A DNA stretch of 64,000 bases, from positions 5,353,501 through 5,417,500 of the forward strand of contig CANUEZ040000156.1 in the NCBI GenBank assembly GCA_948099385.1, read 5' to 3'. The translations under genes and the position numbers were made by a program. Within the stretch, counting starts at the first letter, position 1, and the number at the start of each line of letters is the position of its first letter. Positions 1 through 13,002 of the stretch are shown here, piece by piece. This stretch comes from Fasciola hepatica (taxonomy: Eukaryota > Platyhelminthes > Trematoda > Plagiorchiida > Fasciolidae). The notes under the pieces are model-generated. The model was not told where the DNA came from. It made no database searches and saw only the letters and a list, made by a program, of their open reading frames with translations.

Positions 1-2435
1 AATCCTTACGACTTATTGCTAGCAAGTTGCACATGGGATGGGCAAAACGCACTGACATGCAGTCACTCGTGCTGTTCCGAAAGCCTCAGTTCTACTCAGA
101 TATTAGCTCGAAGCTTTATTTCTTTCATGCTTTCAGAGTCTGACAGTTGTTCTCCCGGGAAAATTCGGTCTCCGCCTTTATAATTTGATAATTACGTGTT
201 TTTAAGGATCACAGTCATTTAGATATCAGACAAAAAGATAAAGAATTAGGTAGGTGGGATGTAGAACAATCACATTGTTGAACTCCGAAGAATGATCACT
301 GAAGGTCCCCACCCCACTTTGTTCAGTCGTATCAAGAGTATACGAAATGAAAGTCACCACGTGCAGCGTCAGGTGATATTTTTATTATAAGCTGAATTAG
401 AAATCTATTTCTATTCAACGGAAACAGACAGTTGGCTTGATGAATGAACATAGAAATTCTAGGGCCTATGAACTAATGAGCACAAGGTCGACGGCAGCTC
501 GATTAAGTCTGAACCAGGCGTGATTCTCGCGAGAGCACTGTCCACGAGTACTTTATAATGGTGTCGCTTATTCTGGATAACCTGGTCAGTTTCACTGCAG
601 TTTTCATAAAAGAGCGTGCAGTTTTAATTCAAAAACAGCGCTGTGGAACCCATTCCCCTATCCTCGTCAAAGTCTCGTATTTTTCAGTCCCGATAACGGT
701 ATTGGCCTTGTTGTGTCTGCGTGGTTATTTGGAGTGTCGGTTGCACGCGTCCCTGTTTCTTGCTCATTCATTGGTCGTCTAATCTGATCACGTGCACACA
801 TCAAACAACCACACGTAGTTAGACTCTGTTCTCCAGCCAATCTGGCTTTAGCATTTGATCCGTCGTGTTTATCGATCCATTTTCTGCTTTGTTTCACGCG
901 ACCACCGATGACACTTGCCTTTGTGGATGTTTCGGCGGAGCTACGCGTTTGCGCTCACGGTTTCGTTTTTGTCCGTTATGCCGTTGCACCGTTCCAGATT
1001 CGGTGCTGAATATACGCCTGTGTAACTCCTGTTTTACTTTTCATTGCGTACGGAATGACGAGATAAAGCAGGCCTGTTTCTTATATTTGATTTAGTGACG
1101 TATTCAAAAATGATCACTTTCTTACCATAGCTGTGTTGTCACCCTCTATCACCTTGCATTTTTGTGGAACCATTCCGGGTGTCTAATTGCGACAATACCA
1201 GACTTTTGAGGGGATGCACGTCAAAATTGTGTAAGGCTATTCATGGGTTACCAGTTGACCTACATATTGATCTCCTGTGGATCATATTTCAGCCTTAATT
1301 GAATGATTTGTGGCAATCGTAGAGGCCACTATGTCGATGGTATGCTGCATGCTAACACTTTGTTGGTGATGCACTCTGAAAGGTGAACTGCGACTTCAAC
1401 ACAAAGGACATTCCCTGATTCTTTCCGTATTCTGTACTGCACTTCGACTGCACCAAACATTGACTCATAATGGGACGTGGATAGATCACACTTTGCAATA
1501 CTTTTTGAAACATCTGTACTACTACCGGTTCGTTTATAAGATGGAAACCACCTCCCATATATGGATGATTTTATTCATGCTAGAACCCATAAGTTAAAGA
1601 CCAAAGCACTATAGTCTCGGTCCGAGAAAAACCGAATACGTGAAATACATTCCGTTCGAACAAATTACAACTTCTTCCTTTCTGGACCGCAAAACCGCAG
1701 AGTAACACGTAGACCAACGACAGCCAGGCTATCAAAAACCAAGTAGATCGATAGTTAGACGGTTGGTTCATCGTGAAAGCAAACACAAATCTATCATACC
1801 CTTCCCACTGAGTCTTGATACCTGGTGAGCCAATTTTCCAAACAATCAAACGACGGAAATGTCACGGCAAAAGTAAAACGGGAAAGTAACGAAACTCCTT
1901 ATAAAATGAAAGTCTGACCAAGAAAACAATCTCTGCATGTTTTTTCGAGCTAATTCGTATACTTCCTGAGCGAAATAGCTAGAATCGACCCTAGGCTATC
2001 AAAGACGGTACACATTCACACCGAGAGTGCTCAGCCGAAACCGATTCTCAATAAAACAACTGGTGTCTGATAGTCTATTTCGCTATTGAGCAAAATAGTC
2101 GAGTGTTCTGTGGAATAAACTACTACTACAACGGAAACAGTGCAAACATAAAAACAGGGCCAACAAGAATAACAGTTATAACCAACCAAAAGCAATAGTG
2201 CGGTCACGAGATTGGGGAGGATGGGGGAAGGAAATCACGTTTAAGAGAATTTCCGTTTGCACATGGCGTTGCACATTGGATTGAAGTAGAGGAATCTGGG
2301 TAACGGTTAGGAATAATGCCAACCTGCATTCACTGCAACTCTTCATGCTACGTGAATCAAAATGGATTTGTCTGTTAAACTCGAATGGGGTTTGGTCAGT
2401 TTGAAAAGATCGAATTATCAAACAAGGTCTCGCTA
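1..2435. other. No supported feature
   Basis: I see short chance frames on both strands but no domain, splice pair, tRNA or transposon motif that I can support. The right edge lies just beyond the stop codon of the dehydrogenase gene, so its 3' UTR should lie near 2,300-2,435 on the minus strand; no clear AATAAA signal is visible close to the stop. Confidence 0.5.
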
Positions 2436-5023
2436 TTATTTTGAAATTCCAACAAGCTCACAAGATTTCTCCCAAAACCATTTTCTTTCTGGCTCATTGT
2501 TCACCAGTTTGTTCGGCGTTTTCAAGGCACAATTTGAGTAGTATCCACCAGGCGTTGGGTTATCCATTAACACGGTGTACAATGTGGTTTGAGCACCATC
2601 CCAAGCGTTAATTGCAAATGGTCTGAACATTGCAGCAAGCAAGCCCTTCAGGAAAATGAGAGCAATTTAAAAGAAATTATTTTGCAGTCTGGGTTGTTGT
2701 GTCACGACTATCATTCGCTGTGTACTTTTTTGACTCATTTTCTTTAACATCTCGTACAGATTTTTCTAATTTGAAGTCTAACACAGCAAAATATATATCA
2801 TTCTTTGTGTTTCCAAAACAAATAAGTATATCTGGTGCATCGGAAGCTCAGATTCTGAATACTGTCGTGATTAGTTGGCGGTTTATCCGGTCATCTTCGA
2901 GGAATGAGGGGTGGGGATACCTGAGATCGAAACATGCACCTGCAGGCCCCCTTATCACCTGGATAGTCACAGTCCAGCTGCCCCGGTCATACGAGAAGTG
3001 CAGGACAAAAGACGTGTGACGAACAGACATCCCGAAGGTGAAAGTCTGGAGCGCTCGATGGGCTGGTGACTGAGCCCGTCATATTTAGGCAATGAGGATT
3101 ACGGATTGCTGTCCCCGTTGCCAAGCTTATCATCGTACAGGCATCAATTCGGCTTCCCTCGCTCTACGAAGCAAGCAGCCTAACGATCGTGTAACAAACA
3201 AGACACTCATCTGGATGTGGGTTTCGAGAATACATTGGTCCCATACTCCCTTTTTTGATGCGCTCTCGGTAATTACAGTTCATCAGGTATGCGTACCCAG
3301 TGCTCATTTGCCCACTTATGCTCACTGTTGAACAATCCGCAGGCGTTTTCTTCACCATTATCTCAACAGTGCGTGTGAAGGGATACTTTCACTACTTCAC
3401 CTGACGATCACCATGTCTTCTCATCTTACCACAGAATGTCATTTTAAAGGACGTTTAACTTACCACTGAAATGCTGTTTATATCTCTTTGGAGTTCTGTC
3501 TCCACAACTCCCGGATGAAGAAAGACCACAGTTACATTCGTTCCTTCCAAACGTTTGCTCAGTTCCACCGCATGCATGGCATTTGCCAGTTTAGAAGAAT
3601 TATAAGCTGAAATCTGATTGTAGTTCGCTTCAGTCATTTGTAGATCAGGCTTATACAAGTGACCATAATAGTGAGCCAGAGAGGAAACAATGATGATTCG
3701 GGATGGTGCAGTTGCTTTGAGTGTGGGCAAGAGCAGTTCAGTAAGAAAGAAATGTCCCAAGTGGTTAACACCGACAGTTTGCTCGAATCCATCCTTTGTG
3801 GTAGAATATTTATCCAATAATAGGCCGGCATTGTTTATGAGGAAGTCAATTTTAGGATGCGTTCGAGTGACTTTGGCAGCAAACAGTCTAACGGATTCCA
3901 GCGAAGCCAAATCCAAATTTTCAACAATGAGCTATGGAAGATAAACCGTGAAGAAACGTTTATGGTGCCATTTGTAAATCAGCGAGTGGACCGGTACAAA
4001 TAATTGCTCACTGAATGATAAAATCTGAGAAATTCATCTTTAATCTGAAAGTCGAGTTCGTAACCATTTTCTTTTGCAGACATAAGAAATAAAACAACCA
4101 GTACAGGTTCCCTAATTATTCGTAGTCCTCTTAAAAAGCTCATTTTGAGCCCCGAGCTTCAAGTTATTTTCTCATGTGTAACCAGACGGCAAAAATTCAT
4201 ATGTTTCTATGCTGGTTGGGTTGAATACTATCTCGTAAACCTGTGTGTAAATGAAATGCTGTAAAACGGCTCTCGCTCTACCGGTAGGCATATTTCATTT
4301 ATTTCTCGGTTTTATACAACTTACTAGATTTGAAACTGCAAGCCAACCACATTGTTGGTAACACGTGGACACATAAACTTCCACTGGTACCACTGGGATT
4401 TCACGGTATTACTGTTGCAGAATTACCGCGTGATCGTACATCATTATTGCATGAAATCGCAATATATCTGAATAGACGTGGTATCAACAAATTTCAAAAA
4501 TAAAATAAAAATAAGGAACTGAAGAAGGAATACGTTTCAGAACTTCATAATAATTAGATCGATTTGTCATTTTCTTGATAGTGAGTTACTTCAAGGTAAC
4601 CATATAGAGTGTGGTTCGTAGGTGTACGAGCCAACGATACAACTTTCGGAAAAGCTCCACAATAAAACGACCAGCACTTGATGAAATGCGTCACGAAAAA
4701 TCACAACTTACCTGATCACCTCTGATAGGCTGCAGTGATTCCAACACACACGGATCAGCCACATTCGTCTTCATCCAATCCGCATTACCTTCACCATACA
4801 AAGACAACAGCTTCGCTTTTGCAGCCTCAGCACGATCATTATTTCGACAGGCCATAATTACAACAGCCCCACGACGTGCCAACTCTCCGGCAGTGTGGAA
4901 ACCAATTCCAGTGTTAGCTCCAGTGACAATAGCTGTCTTTCCATCGAGTCGCTTAGAAATGACGCAACGTTTTGTGATTAATCCTTTGGTGTCTGGCATT
5001 GTTCCGTTAATGTATTCCGGCAC
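2436..5023 (-). CDS. Short-chain dehydrogenase, retinol dehydrogenase 11-14 type, three exons
   Basis: Classical SDR that should oxidise or reduce a retinoid, steroid or lipid carbonyl with NAD(P)(H). Exons on the minus strand are 5023-4712, 3931-3464 and 2645-2436, giving 329 residues, the usual family length. Both donors are GTAAGT; the acceptors end in ATAG and GAAG; all junctions are phase 0. Residue numbers follow this model. The Rossmann motif TGANTGIG is at 34-41, NNAG at 137-140, the tetrad Asn in VNHLGHF near 160, VSS at 186-188 and the catalytic YNSSK at 214-218, then HPG at 243-245. Exon 3 carries the family tail around WDGAQTTLY and ends in ELVGISK. No catalytic residue is missing. 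A second in-frame ATG lies at codon 9 and matches the start seen in the broken duplicate, so either start is possible. A 5' untranslated exon may end near 5,157 on the minus strand, where a GTAAAC donor aligns with one upstream of the duplicate. Exact substrate cannot be read from sequence. Confidence 0.9.
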
Positions 5024-6260
5024 TCATACAAGCCCAGGCAAATGTGATCAATTGTGAATTGTGTGTCAGTATACATTCATTCGCAGACCATAAACCATAA
5101 CTGAATAACACACAACAGATAATTACTGGTTCGTCTGATACTGTTGTGCTCCGTTTACCGACCTATCATGAAATGGTCCGGTTACGCTTTTGGTCGCCTG
5201 TCTGCATACGAACTCTTGGCTAATTGGATAAGTCGTTTATAACGGGAATATCAAGTGGTTGTTTTAAATAGGAAAAACATATGGCTGTAACCAGACGAAA
5301 CAGCAGTTATTTAAAACGTTTGTGAGGAAGTAATTCTATCTGGTGTGCAACGTTTAGAACCGACACACTGATGTCGAGATATCCTTGTGAGTACCGAAAA
5401 ACAATCTCAAGAACTTTAGCCCAACCAGGTAATTTTCGCTCTGCCGGTGTGGCTCGTCAAGCTTCACAGACCATGATTCCCTTTAATATGTGTGTATATC
5501 CGAACGTGTCACGAAGTTGTGTGATGCCTTTTTCACATTCTTGCCTCAATTTGAAGAAATCTAGCACCATTTTGCCGGTCAGACTCCTTTGATCTATCAA
5601 GCAGTAAAAAAAACTCCTCAATGGTTTCGGTGAAAACGTACTCAGTTGATGTTGGTACAAGTTTGACCAAAGTATCTATTCGTGAGACAGAAGATTATTT
5701 GTGGTTGCATTTTTCTAAAATTCACTTCACTTTTGCATACAACAATCATGTGAATCTCGGATGTACTGAAAATCTTTTATTACATTTTCAGGGGAAAGCA
5801 TATAGACAGACTGGTGATGCCTCTGTGGCAAGTGCTGTGGCTTCAACCCGAGAATGATCGCCCAGCAAATACGTGTTAATGACTTCGAAATTACACTTTA
5901 CCGACGATAAGTTAGTGACATTTTACTTTCTTCAGATACGAGGCATTTTATTTATTCAATATTAGTGCTCGAACCTCTAACCACCTTACAAGTATGCTCG
6001 GGAGTATGTAAGATACGTAGTAACTGCTTCGTGAAAATACCTGAACCTTTTTTCCTGAGAATTTAAACCAATGGGTTTCTTTTATCAAAATTACGAGGAC
6101 AGAAAGAAGACAAATCGCAAGATGCAAGCATTTTGTTTGCTCTTGTCTGCCGCGGACTTAAAACATTTCGGTTTATATACCATACAGGGAGAAAAAAGTA
6201 ATCCTACCGAATGGCTTACATTGAAAGCTAATAGAGTGCTTTCGGCAGAGTAGGAAGAGG
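5024..6260. promoter_or_regulatory. 5' flank of the dehydrogenase gene; otherwise unassigned
   Basis: This stretch should contain the promoter of the minus-strand dehydrogenase. Parts of about 5,030-5,220 align loosely with the flank upstream of the duplicate copy (about 12,600-12,780), including the words GTCTGCAT and TTACCG, so the flank was duplicated with the gene. A minus-strand frame at 5,457-5,660 looks mildly coding (charged, with a KLRQECEKG-like segment) but has no matching family that I know and no convincing splice pair. Confidence 0.3.
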
Positions 6261-6269
6261 ACCGTTCTG

Positions 6270-6735
6270 TTAGTGCCAAGGCAAACAAATATTTTGCTTC
6301 AAACATATTTGTGCACAAGGCGCCGACTGTGGTATCAAAATAAGCATCTCTTCACCGAATGCCAGCAGCTTCGATTTGAGATGGCGCAACATCACTGTGA
6401 AGGATTTGGTTAGGTCACCCTTTTGACCTGACGCAATTAGGTGTTTCGCAGTTGAAGAAGCCAGAGATTTGACGTCATTCTCCGTGGATGCATTGGACTG
6501 CGACATTGACGTATCCAAGCTTTTGGCTTTGCCCTCCTATACTCGTGGAGCCAAGCAGCGGTCCGTTCTGTCAATGTATATGTCACCGCAGCTATAAGTG
6601 AACTGATAAATAACATGTGGGACGGTGGGAATGGGAAATATGTATGAATTATTTTCAAAACTTAAGCTTTTGTTTGTCTGTAAAAAAAAATGATTGCGCC
6701 GCTGGGAATGAGTGTCCCATGGTTGATGCAAGATC
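6270..6735 (-). mobile_element. Penelope-like element remnant, GIY-YIG endonuclease part
   Basis: Read on the minus strand, about 6,670-6,545 encodes IYQFTYSCGDIYIDRTDR, which matches the Penelope-type GIY-YIG endonuclease core (CxCG, then YIGRT, here YIDRT). A frame shift follows, and 6,518-6,270 continues with SSTAKHLIASGQKGDLTKSF and LLAFGEEMLI, the usual region after the endonuclease core. The reverse transcriptase that should precede it is not recognisable upstream. Shifts and the altered glycine indicate a dead copy. Confidence 0.75.
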
Positions 6736-6739
6736 TCTA

Positions 6740-9700
6740 TTTAATTAATTAGGCAATTAGTCAGCTTTATATATTAAAACAATAAAACTTTGCTTCTTCT
6801 CGACCGTTATTGATTTTTCGGTGATGTTCGATTACCTTTTCGGGATAACCATTGGCCAACAACGTTCTTTTTATGAACTCCGTTGTAACGGTAACTCCTT
6901 GTCTGATACCCAGTCAGAAAGAAAACACAACCCTCTGGACTAGAGTAGTGTAGTGATATTTCTTTTGCAGAGCAATTTTACAAGGCAATGCGATGAGCGT
7001 ACAAATTGATAAAACACACATGATTGGATAACGCATGCGAAAGTAACACAAAGGCTTGTCAGTCATGTTCGACCTGATGAGCGTGGACGGACATCAGCTG
7101 CGGCGCGAATCAGACTGGTTTGCGGTCTCACTATAAACTACTCTTGAACTTGCATTTAGTGCAGACTTTCTGCACTCCACTGAGCAGATTTCAGACTAAC
7201 TCACGAGGCCACTAGTGCAGAGCTAGATAACTTCAAATGGCTATCTCCCTTAGTTGCTTTGCTAAGTATACCGTGTTGAAAGGTTGAAACTACTTCAATA
7301 GTGGGAACAAAAGACTGTGAACGTTGACCGGACACCACAATATTACCTGAGGAATGAAGGTCAAAGACCATGAGGAACAAGGCGCACTTCTTAAGTGTTT
7401 CATATCTCAAAAAGCAGTCACTCTGTGCAGCCCCATCTACTGAGTTGATAACTTCGCAAAGATCTGGATGCACATTAGTGATAGACGTTTGCGAATATTG
7501 ACACTGTTTATGCTACTGTTGCAAAGTACCACTTGATCAGTGTACCCACAACTAGCAGGAATTATAGCCCGTTTCTTACAGATCTTTTTTCACGCATGTT
7601 GCACTATCTGCGGAAAACGACGGACGCTGACAGCATTGACACCATATAGATGGCGATAATATTTCTGTCGTTTAAACAGTTATTGTACGGGTTATTCTTG
7701 AACAGTTGGGAAGTAGATTGGTTCTCAGTTTGACAAAGGGACCCACTCAGAATTTCCAGTTCTAATAACAGCAGAAAAAGCAATAAACTCCAAGACGGTG
7801 CTCCATCCTCTTCAAAACGAGGTTCGAGAGACGTTTCTCCTGACCTGTTTAATCACTACAGTCTTGCGAAAGTCTATTTGCAAATTTTACCCAAATCGAA
7901 TCAGGTGGAACCATTCCAGCTAGTGATACTTCAGTGAACTAGTGAAGGTGGTTAAAAAACGAATAAGGGCCATTTCCGTCAGGAAAGTAACAAAGCGTCC
8001 ATGTAGAAAAGTCACGAAATTATCCGGGCGATTTGAGACCTTTGGGACTTCTTAGCAAAGTAGGATGCGATTGCTTGTTGAAGTCACAATTTAGATCTTT
8101 GACATTTACGTTTGGGGTTGAGTACTGTGAGGAAATATTTGTAAGCTGTTTTATGGATATTCAAAATTATCCGTAATTAGTGTTCGATCGGAGCGCACAA
8201 TTGCGAATTTCTGACTTGGTTGACAAATCAAGGGGTTTACCACTTCAATGGTCCCCGTTCTTGTCAGCCGTTTTCTTCCCCGGGGCGTAATATTTTGAGT
8301 GATGAGGAAACGATCGGTCACTGCTGAAGTATAAAGTTTCCAATTGGCAGAACACGTTATAGCTGAAGTTTAGTAAACCTGCTAGACGCCTATAAAACGG
8401 GTGGAGTCTTGCTCTTTGAACAGGTGGAAGTTAGTCAGGTTGGTCAAAGTATGAAGTTCACGTAAGTTTTCGGGATCACACTGGTGCATCTTGCATTTCA
8501 GGCCATGACAGCGAGTGAAGATTTTGTGGACACCTGAGCTACGTTTCGTTGGGGGGAAATAACAGTAGAGAGATCCTACCTCTCAGTGGAGATCTACTTG
8601 TGGCCCGAACTAGATCGGATTGTTCGTGAAACATAAATCAAGATGGGCGTCAGTCCCAGTGGGGAAGTCTAGGGCGTTCTCCGTACTCAGTGGAGTCAGA
8701 AATGCTAGCTGCACAGGGAACTATCAACGTGGGTCAGAAGCGGGGAACAGAAAACTTCGGAGAAATACTTCAAAACAATGATAGAGCTTGACGGAAGAAT
8801 TTAGGAGTTCGCAATAACTAAAGAACAATTGCCATTCATATTTTCAAATTCGTATAAAATCGTGGGAGTACTGATACTGGAAGGGGAGTGCTCCCTGAAC
8901 ACCAGAAATTACTTATGCGAACTGTCATCACTGTAAGTACTGAACCCTCCTACACGATTTTCAAAGAGGTAATGCAGATGAAATCTTAAAAATGAATAAT
9001 TTCAGTGTCATCATTGCTGTTGAGCAGCGAATACTGTAGTGGTATGATTCCAAGCTGCTCACGTTGCTCATGGGGGAAGAAGACTTTCGTCGTGAGCCTC
9101 AAAGTCTAACGCTCATGAACAAGCTAAAACCATTAGTGACTGTATGGTAATATCTGAGAGCACCGTAATGAAATAGGGATTCAAAAATTTTCAATCGCTC
9201 TAACGCGGTTTCACTGAGGAACCTAATCCATAAAAAACATCGAACTAAATTTTCATGTGTCCTTATATGAGTTCACGGACCTCAATCAAACTAATCGGAA
9301 AAACGAGTTAAATCGAGGTTTCGTGAAGTTCTTCGCCGGTTTGAACCCCACTGAGGCCATGGAATTTTTCATAAATTCAGTGCCCGGAAATCGGAAAGGA
9401 ACGCATTTATCTCTATCTAGCAAGGTTTATCTTCTGTATTCCAGAGTTTTTGCATGAATAATGGCTAGTCTAATTCTGAATGGTTTCTCAGTACTTTTTC
9501 GTAGTGAAATTGAGAACTTGATGAGTTTCATAAATTCGTCCAAGTACTCCAGTATTTCTTAACGGAAGGTTGAGAAGACAAAAGCAGAGTTGCTGTGGTG
9601 TACACTATGCGGTTTCAATCCCGATGGTGGATATTGGGGGAAAAACAGGTAATTTCCAATGCCATTTAGTGACGGGTTCTCCCTAGGTATGTAAACTAAG

Positions 9701-9811
9701 GGCTGGTTGGTCAGGTTATTCTCCAAGTTTCCTATGTGTTATCTCATTAGAGCGTCATTAGTTGGAGTTGGTGCCTTCACTACGTCAATTAGCATTCGCA
9801 ATGTCGTCATA
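6740..9811. other. Intergenic, no clear gene; one promoter-like patch
   Basis: No domain or transposon motif is recognisable. The expected third exon of the dehydrogenase duplicate (WDGAQT segment) is not found here on the minus strand. Around 8,390-8,505 a TATA-like box is followed by an ATG and a good splice donor; see the separate entry. Confidence 0.45.
8389..8501 (+). promoter_or_regulatory. Possible TATA box, short leader, ATG and mini-intron
   Basis: CCTATAAAACGGG at about 8,389-8,401 is followed about 50 bases later by ATGAAGTTCAC at 8,452 and a GTAAGTTTT donor. A pyrimidine-rich acceptor ending TTTCAG follows about 40 bases on, at the size of the short introns known in flatworm genes. 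Splicing as written runs into a stop after a few codons, so if this was a gene start it is decayed. Further GTAAGT and TTTCAG signals lie at 8,932 and 9,002. Weak evidence only. Confidence 0.2.
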
Positions 9812-9829
9812 TCATATCACAAATGCCAG

Positions 9830-12573
9830 AAAATTAGAGGTCAGTCCACTTGCCATTGAAACGCTGTCTATACCTCTTCGAAGTTCTGACTCCACAACTC
9901 CTGGATGAATAGAGACCGCAATTACTCTCGTTCCTTCCAAACGCTTGCTCAGTTCCACCGCATGCATCAAGTTGGTCAGCTTAGAAAAGTGGTATGCCGA
10001 AAGCATACTGTAGTTCTCTGCCGTCATTCGTAGGTCAGATTTGTGTAACTGACCGTGACAGTAAGCCGTAGATGAAACAATGATGATTCGCGAAGACGCT
10101 GCTGTTTTGAGCACGGGCAGGAGAAGCTTGGTAAGTAAGAAGTGTCCTAATGATGGACACCGAAGGCTTGCTCGAACCCATCCTTTGTAGTGGAATATTT
10201 GTCCAATGCTGAACCGGCGTTGTTGATGAGGAAGTCAATTTTCGGATGGGTCTGAGTGACTATCAGCAAATTGTCTAACAGATTCTAATGAAACCAAATC
10301 CAAATATTCGATAATTAGCTGTTAAAAAACAAAACGTGAAGAAACTTTTGCAGTGCCCTAAGTGAATCAGGAAAAAGACCGGTACGCATAAAATACCCTG
10401 AAATTCCTTTGAAATCGCTTACGGAACCGTTAAACCCGATACGAGCATGATGGAGGGATAATCTAATTAGTATTACGTTTTTATATGTGTTAGCAAGTGT
10501 GACTGAAACGTGAAATCTTCGAGATCAATAATGCAGGCAATCTCCTGCTGTATCATGTCAATGGAACGTCGCTTTTTCTAATATCTTCACACTTTTAGCA
10601 AACCAAACCAACCACACGTGTAACGACGTAAGAGCTTAACATGTAGTGTCTACCGGTGGTATGTCGCACACCCCCTCCTTACCTTCTCACACTGCCATTA
10701 ACCTATGCACTGCTTGGTCATTGGATAAAAAACATACAATGTCGCTTTCAGTCAGTAACGTTTAAAAAAGGCTGAAGCACATGGCGTTGTTCATGGATTA
10801 GCTACCGTTTGTAATGAATGCGCACGAATATCGCAGGGTGACTTTAGGAATTTCAAAGTTGGGTTTTGCTCTTCGTCAGGTAGGTAGGTCATCCAATCCT
10901 ACAAAGAAACAGGCAGTGCTTCACGTGCTGCCTTTCAGATTTGCTGTGAAGGTTTGACAATACCGCGTGATGCAGTGAGCGATACTCAGGCGGGGTTGCT
11001 GGTGTTGGTCGACGGATTTGCCGATTGTTATTTTCCCGATGCGTATGAAGTAGCTTTGCATCACAATAAACTGCCGGAAAAAAAGATAAATTCCAAAGGA
11101 AGATTTTCTTCTGGAGTGAAATTCAGATGATCAATTAGCTTGGTCATAATAGCCTGTGTATTCGGGTAGACAATGAAAGAGTTTGATCTCAGGTCATATT
11201 ACAAAACAATGATTTATTTGGACTTTAGAGTCGGTGAATAGAGCTCAGCCTAGCTTGTTTGTTCGACCACACTTTAAGTCACTCGGATTTTTCACCTAAT
11301 GACGTAACCATGACAGGACCGAGGGTCTGTGTGTGCGATAAATACGCCAATTCAACATGTGTGCATGTTTTAGGTTACGCGTGAGACTTTTGGGATTTTC
11401 CGTGATACCCTGTGAGCGTCACTACGTAAGGACGCAAAATTTGAGAAGTTAAAGTTGCATGAACAAATGGGTAACTTCGTTAAGAGGAAACAGTGAGTAA
11501 TTAACCATAATAGAAAGACTTTCATAGTTACTCTCTATTTTGTCCCAAGTATCCCAAGCAATATTTCACTCTACATTCAAAAGTACGTACTACTGACAAG
11601 CACGATCTGTTTCAGTTATTGGAATCCTACCACATTTTTGAAAACCCGAGGGATGCTACTTTGCAAAAGATTGACCGTATTCCTACCAGACAGGCCATTG
11701 TTCCGAGGCCCTTCACTTGAGAACAACTTCCATGATGCTAACTGCGAACGGTTAATCAAATGTGCTGATGATCACATAGGTCGGATTTCTCGTCAAATGC
11801 TCGTACGGAAATAGAACGTAGTAGGAATAATATCAAAAAACAGTTGATCATGTTTCCGTTCCTCTTCTAGTTTCATGGAACAAATCAGGTTTTAAAGCGA
11901 AGTTCAGTTAGATCACTGATTATATTATTCATGGAAACCTTCCGCCGGTGCGGCTGTAGTATGCCCTAGTCCTATGATAGTGACAGAAGTTCTACGTGGT
12001 AAGATGGTTCGACAACCGGAATAATAATACTTGTGAGCTGATATCACCACAAAATTTTCAAAAGTAGAAATACAAAATAAATTGATTGAATAAGGAACGG
12101 TTTCTAGACCTCTGCATTTGTGAGTTAGAGATCTTACCGATTTATCCTTCTTTGATCGTGAGATATTTATAGATAGTCACATATTGCTTTAATCGTTGAC
12201 TTTCGAGTCTAGGATATTAGGCACGAAAAGACTGCCGTGAGACGATCAACCTCTGATGAAATGCATCACGAAAAACCACTACTGCTTGAGCTTCATTGAT
12301 TAGTTTCAGTGATCCCACCACGCACTGATCGGCCACATCCTTCTTCATCCAATCCGCATTACTCTCACCATACAAAGACAACAGCTTTGCTCTACCAGCC
12401 TCAGCACGATCTCTACTTCGATAGGCCATAATTACAACAGCCCCACAAAGTGCTAACTCTCCGGCAGTGTACAAACCAATTGTGATGTTATCTCCAGTTC
12501 TAATAGCTGTCCTTCCATAGAGTCGCGTAGAAATGACACAACGTTTTGTCTTGAGTCCTTTGGTGTCTTGCAT
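9830..12573 (-). pseudogene. Broken duplicate of the retinol dehydrogenase-like gene
   Basis: Exon 1 copy at about 12,573-12,280 and exon 2 copy at about 10,318-9,850 align with the intact gene over nearly their full length. The intron is still present, so the copy arose by DNA duplication, not retrocopying. It is dead. The glycine motif has become TGDNITIG, losing the second glycine. The exon 1 donor GTAAGT has become GCAGTA. Exon 2 has frame shifts near the THPK and VNHLGH regions, and the exon 2 donor reads GCAAGT. The active-site YxxxK survives as YHFSK, and HPGVVESELRR is still clear. No third exon is recognisable downstream. Confidence 0.88.
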
Positions 12574-12922
12574 TGTTCCCTAAGCGTAATGTGTTACTAG
12601 TACACGTCTAGATTAATATTGCCAATTGTGCATTGATGATCATTGCCCATCTGCAGATCATGAAACCACGAATAAGTCAGTTGATTTGGACAATCTTTGT
12701 TCATTGCTCACACTTTGTGCTCAGTTTGCTCGCTTACCGCTGATTGGTGTGATCAGGCTTATGTCTGTGCCTGTCTGCATGGACATATTCGATTGATAAA
12801 TCATGTACCACCTAAACAATGAGGGACTGTTCAACTCAGAAAAACAAATGACCCTAGTAAATTGAAAAAGCTTGCCTTTAAATCAAGATGATAAATTAAA
12901 TTTTGGGCGATATACAACTTAC

Positions 12923-13002
12923 CAAAGCGGACAGCGCTAGTCGGAATAAACGTATACTGATAGACAGACTGATGTTGAGTCACCTCTGGATGTTTCTCGT
13001 GA
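12923..13002 (-). CDS. Candidate internal exon of an unknown gene
   Basis: The minus strand has an acceptor ending GGAATCAG at 13,003, an 80-base open segment and a GTAAGTTG donor at 12,922. The phase would be 2 in and 1 out. The peptide contains HPEVTQHQSVYQYTF and SAVRF, with coding-like composition, but I recognise no family. It sits upstream of the dehydrogenase duplicate and could be an unrelated gene or a relic. One exon alone cannot be proven. Confidence 0.25.
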
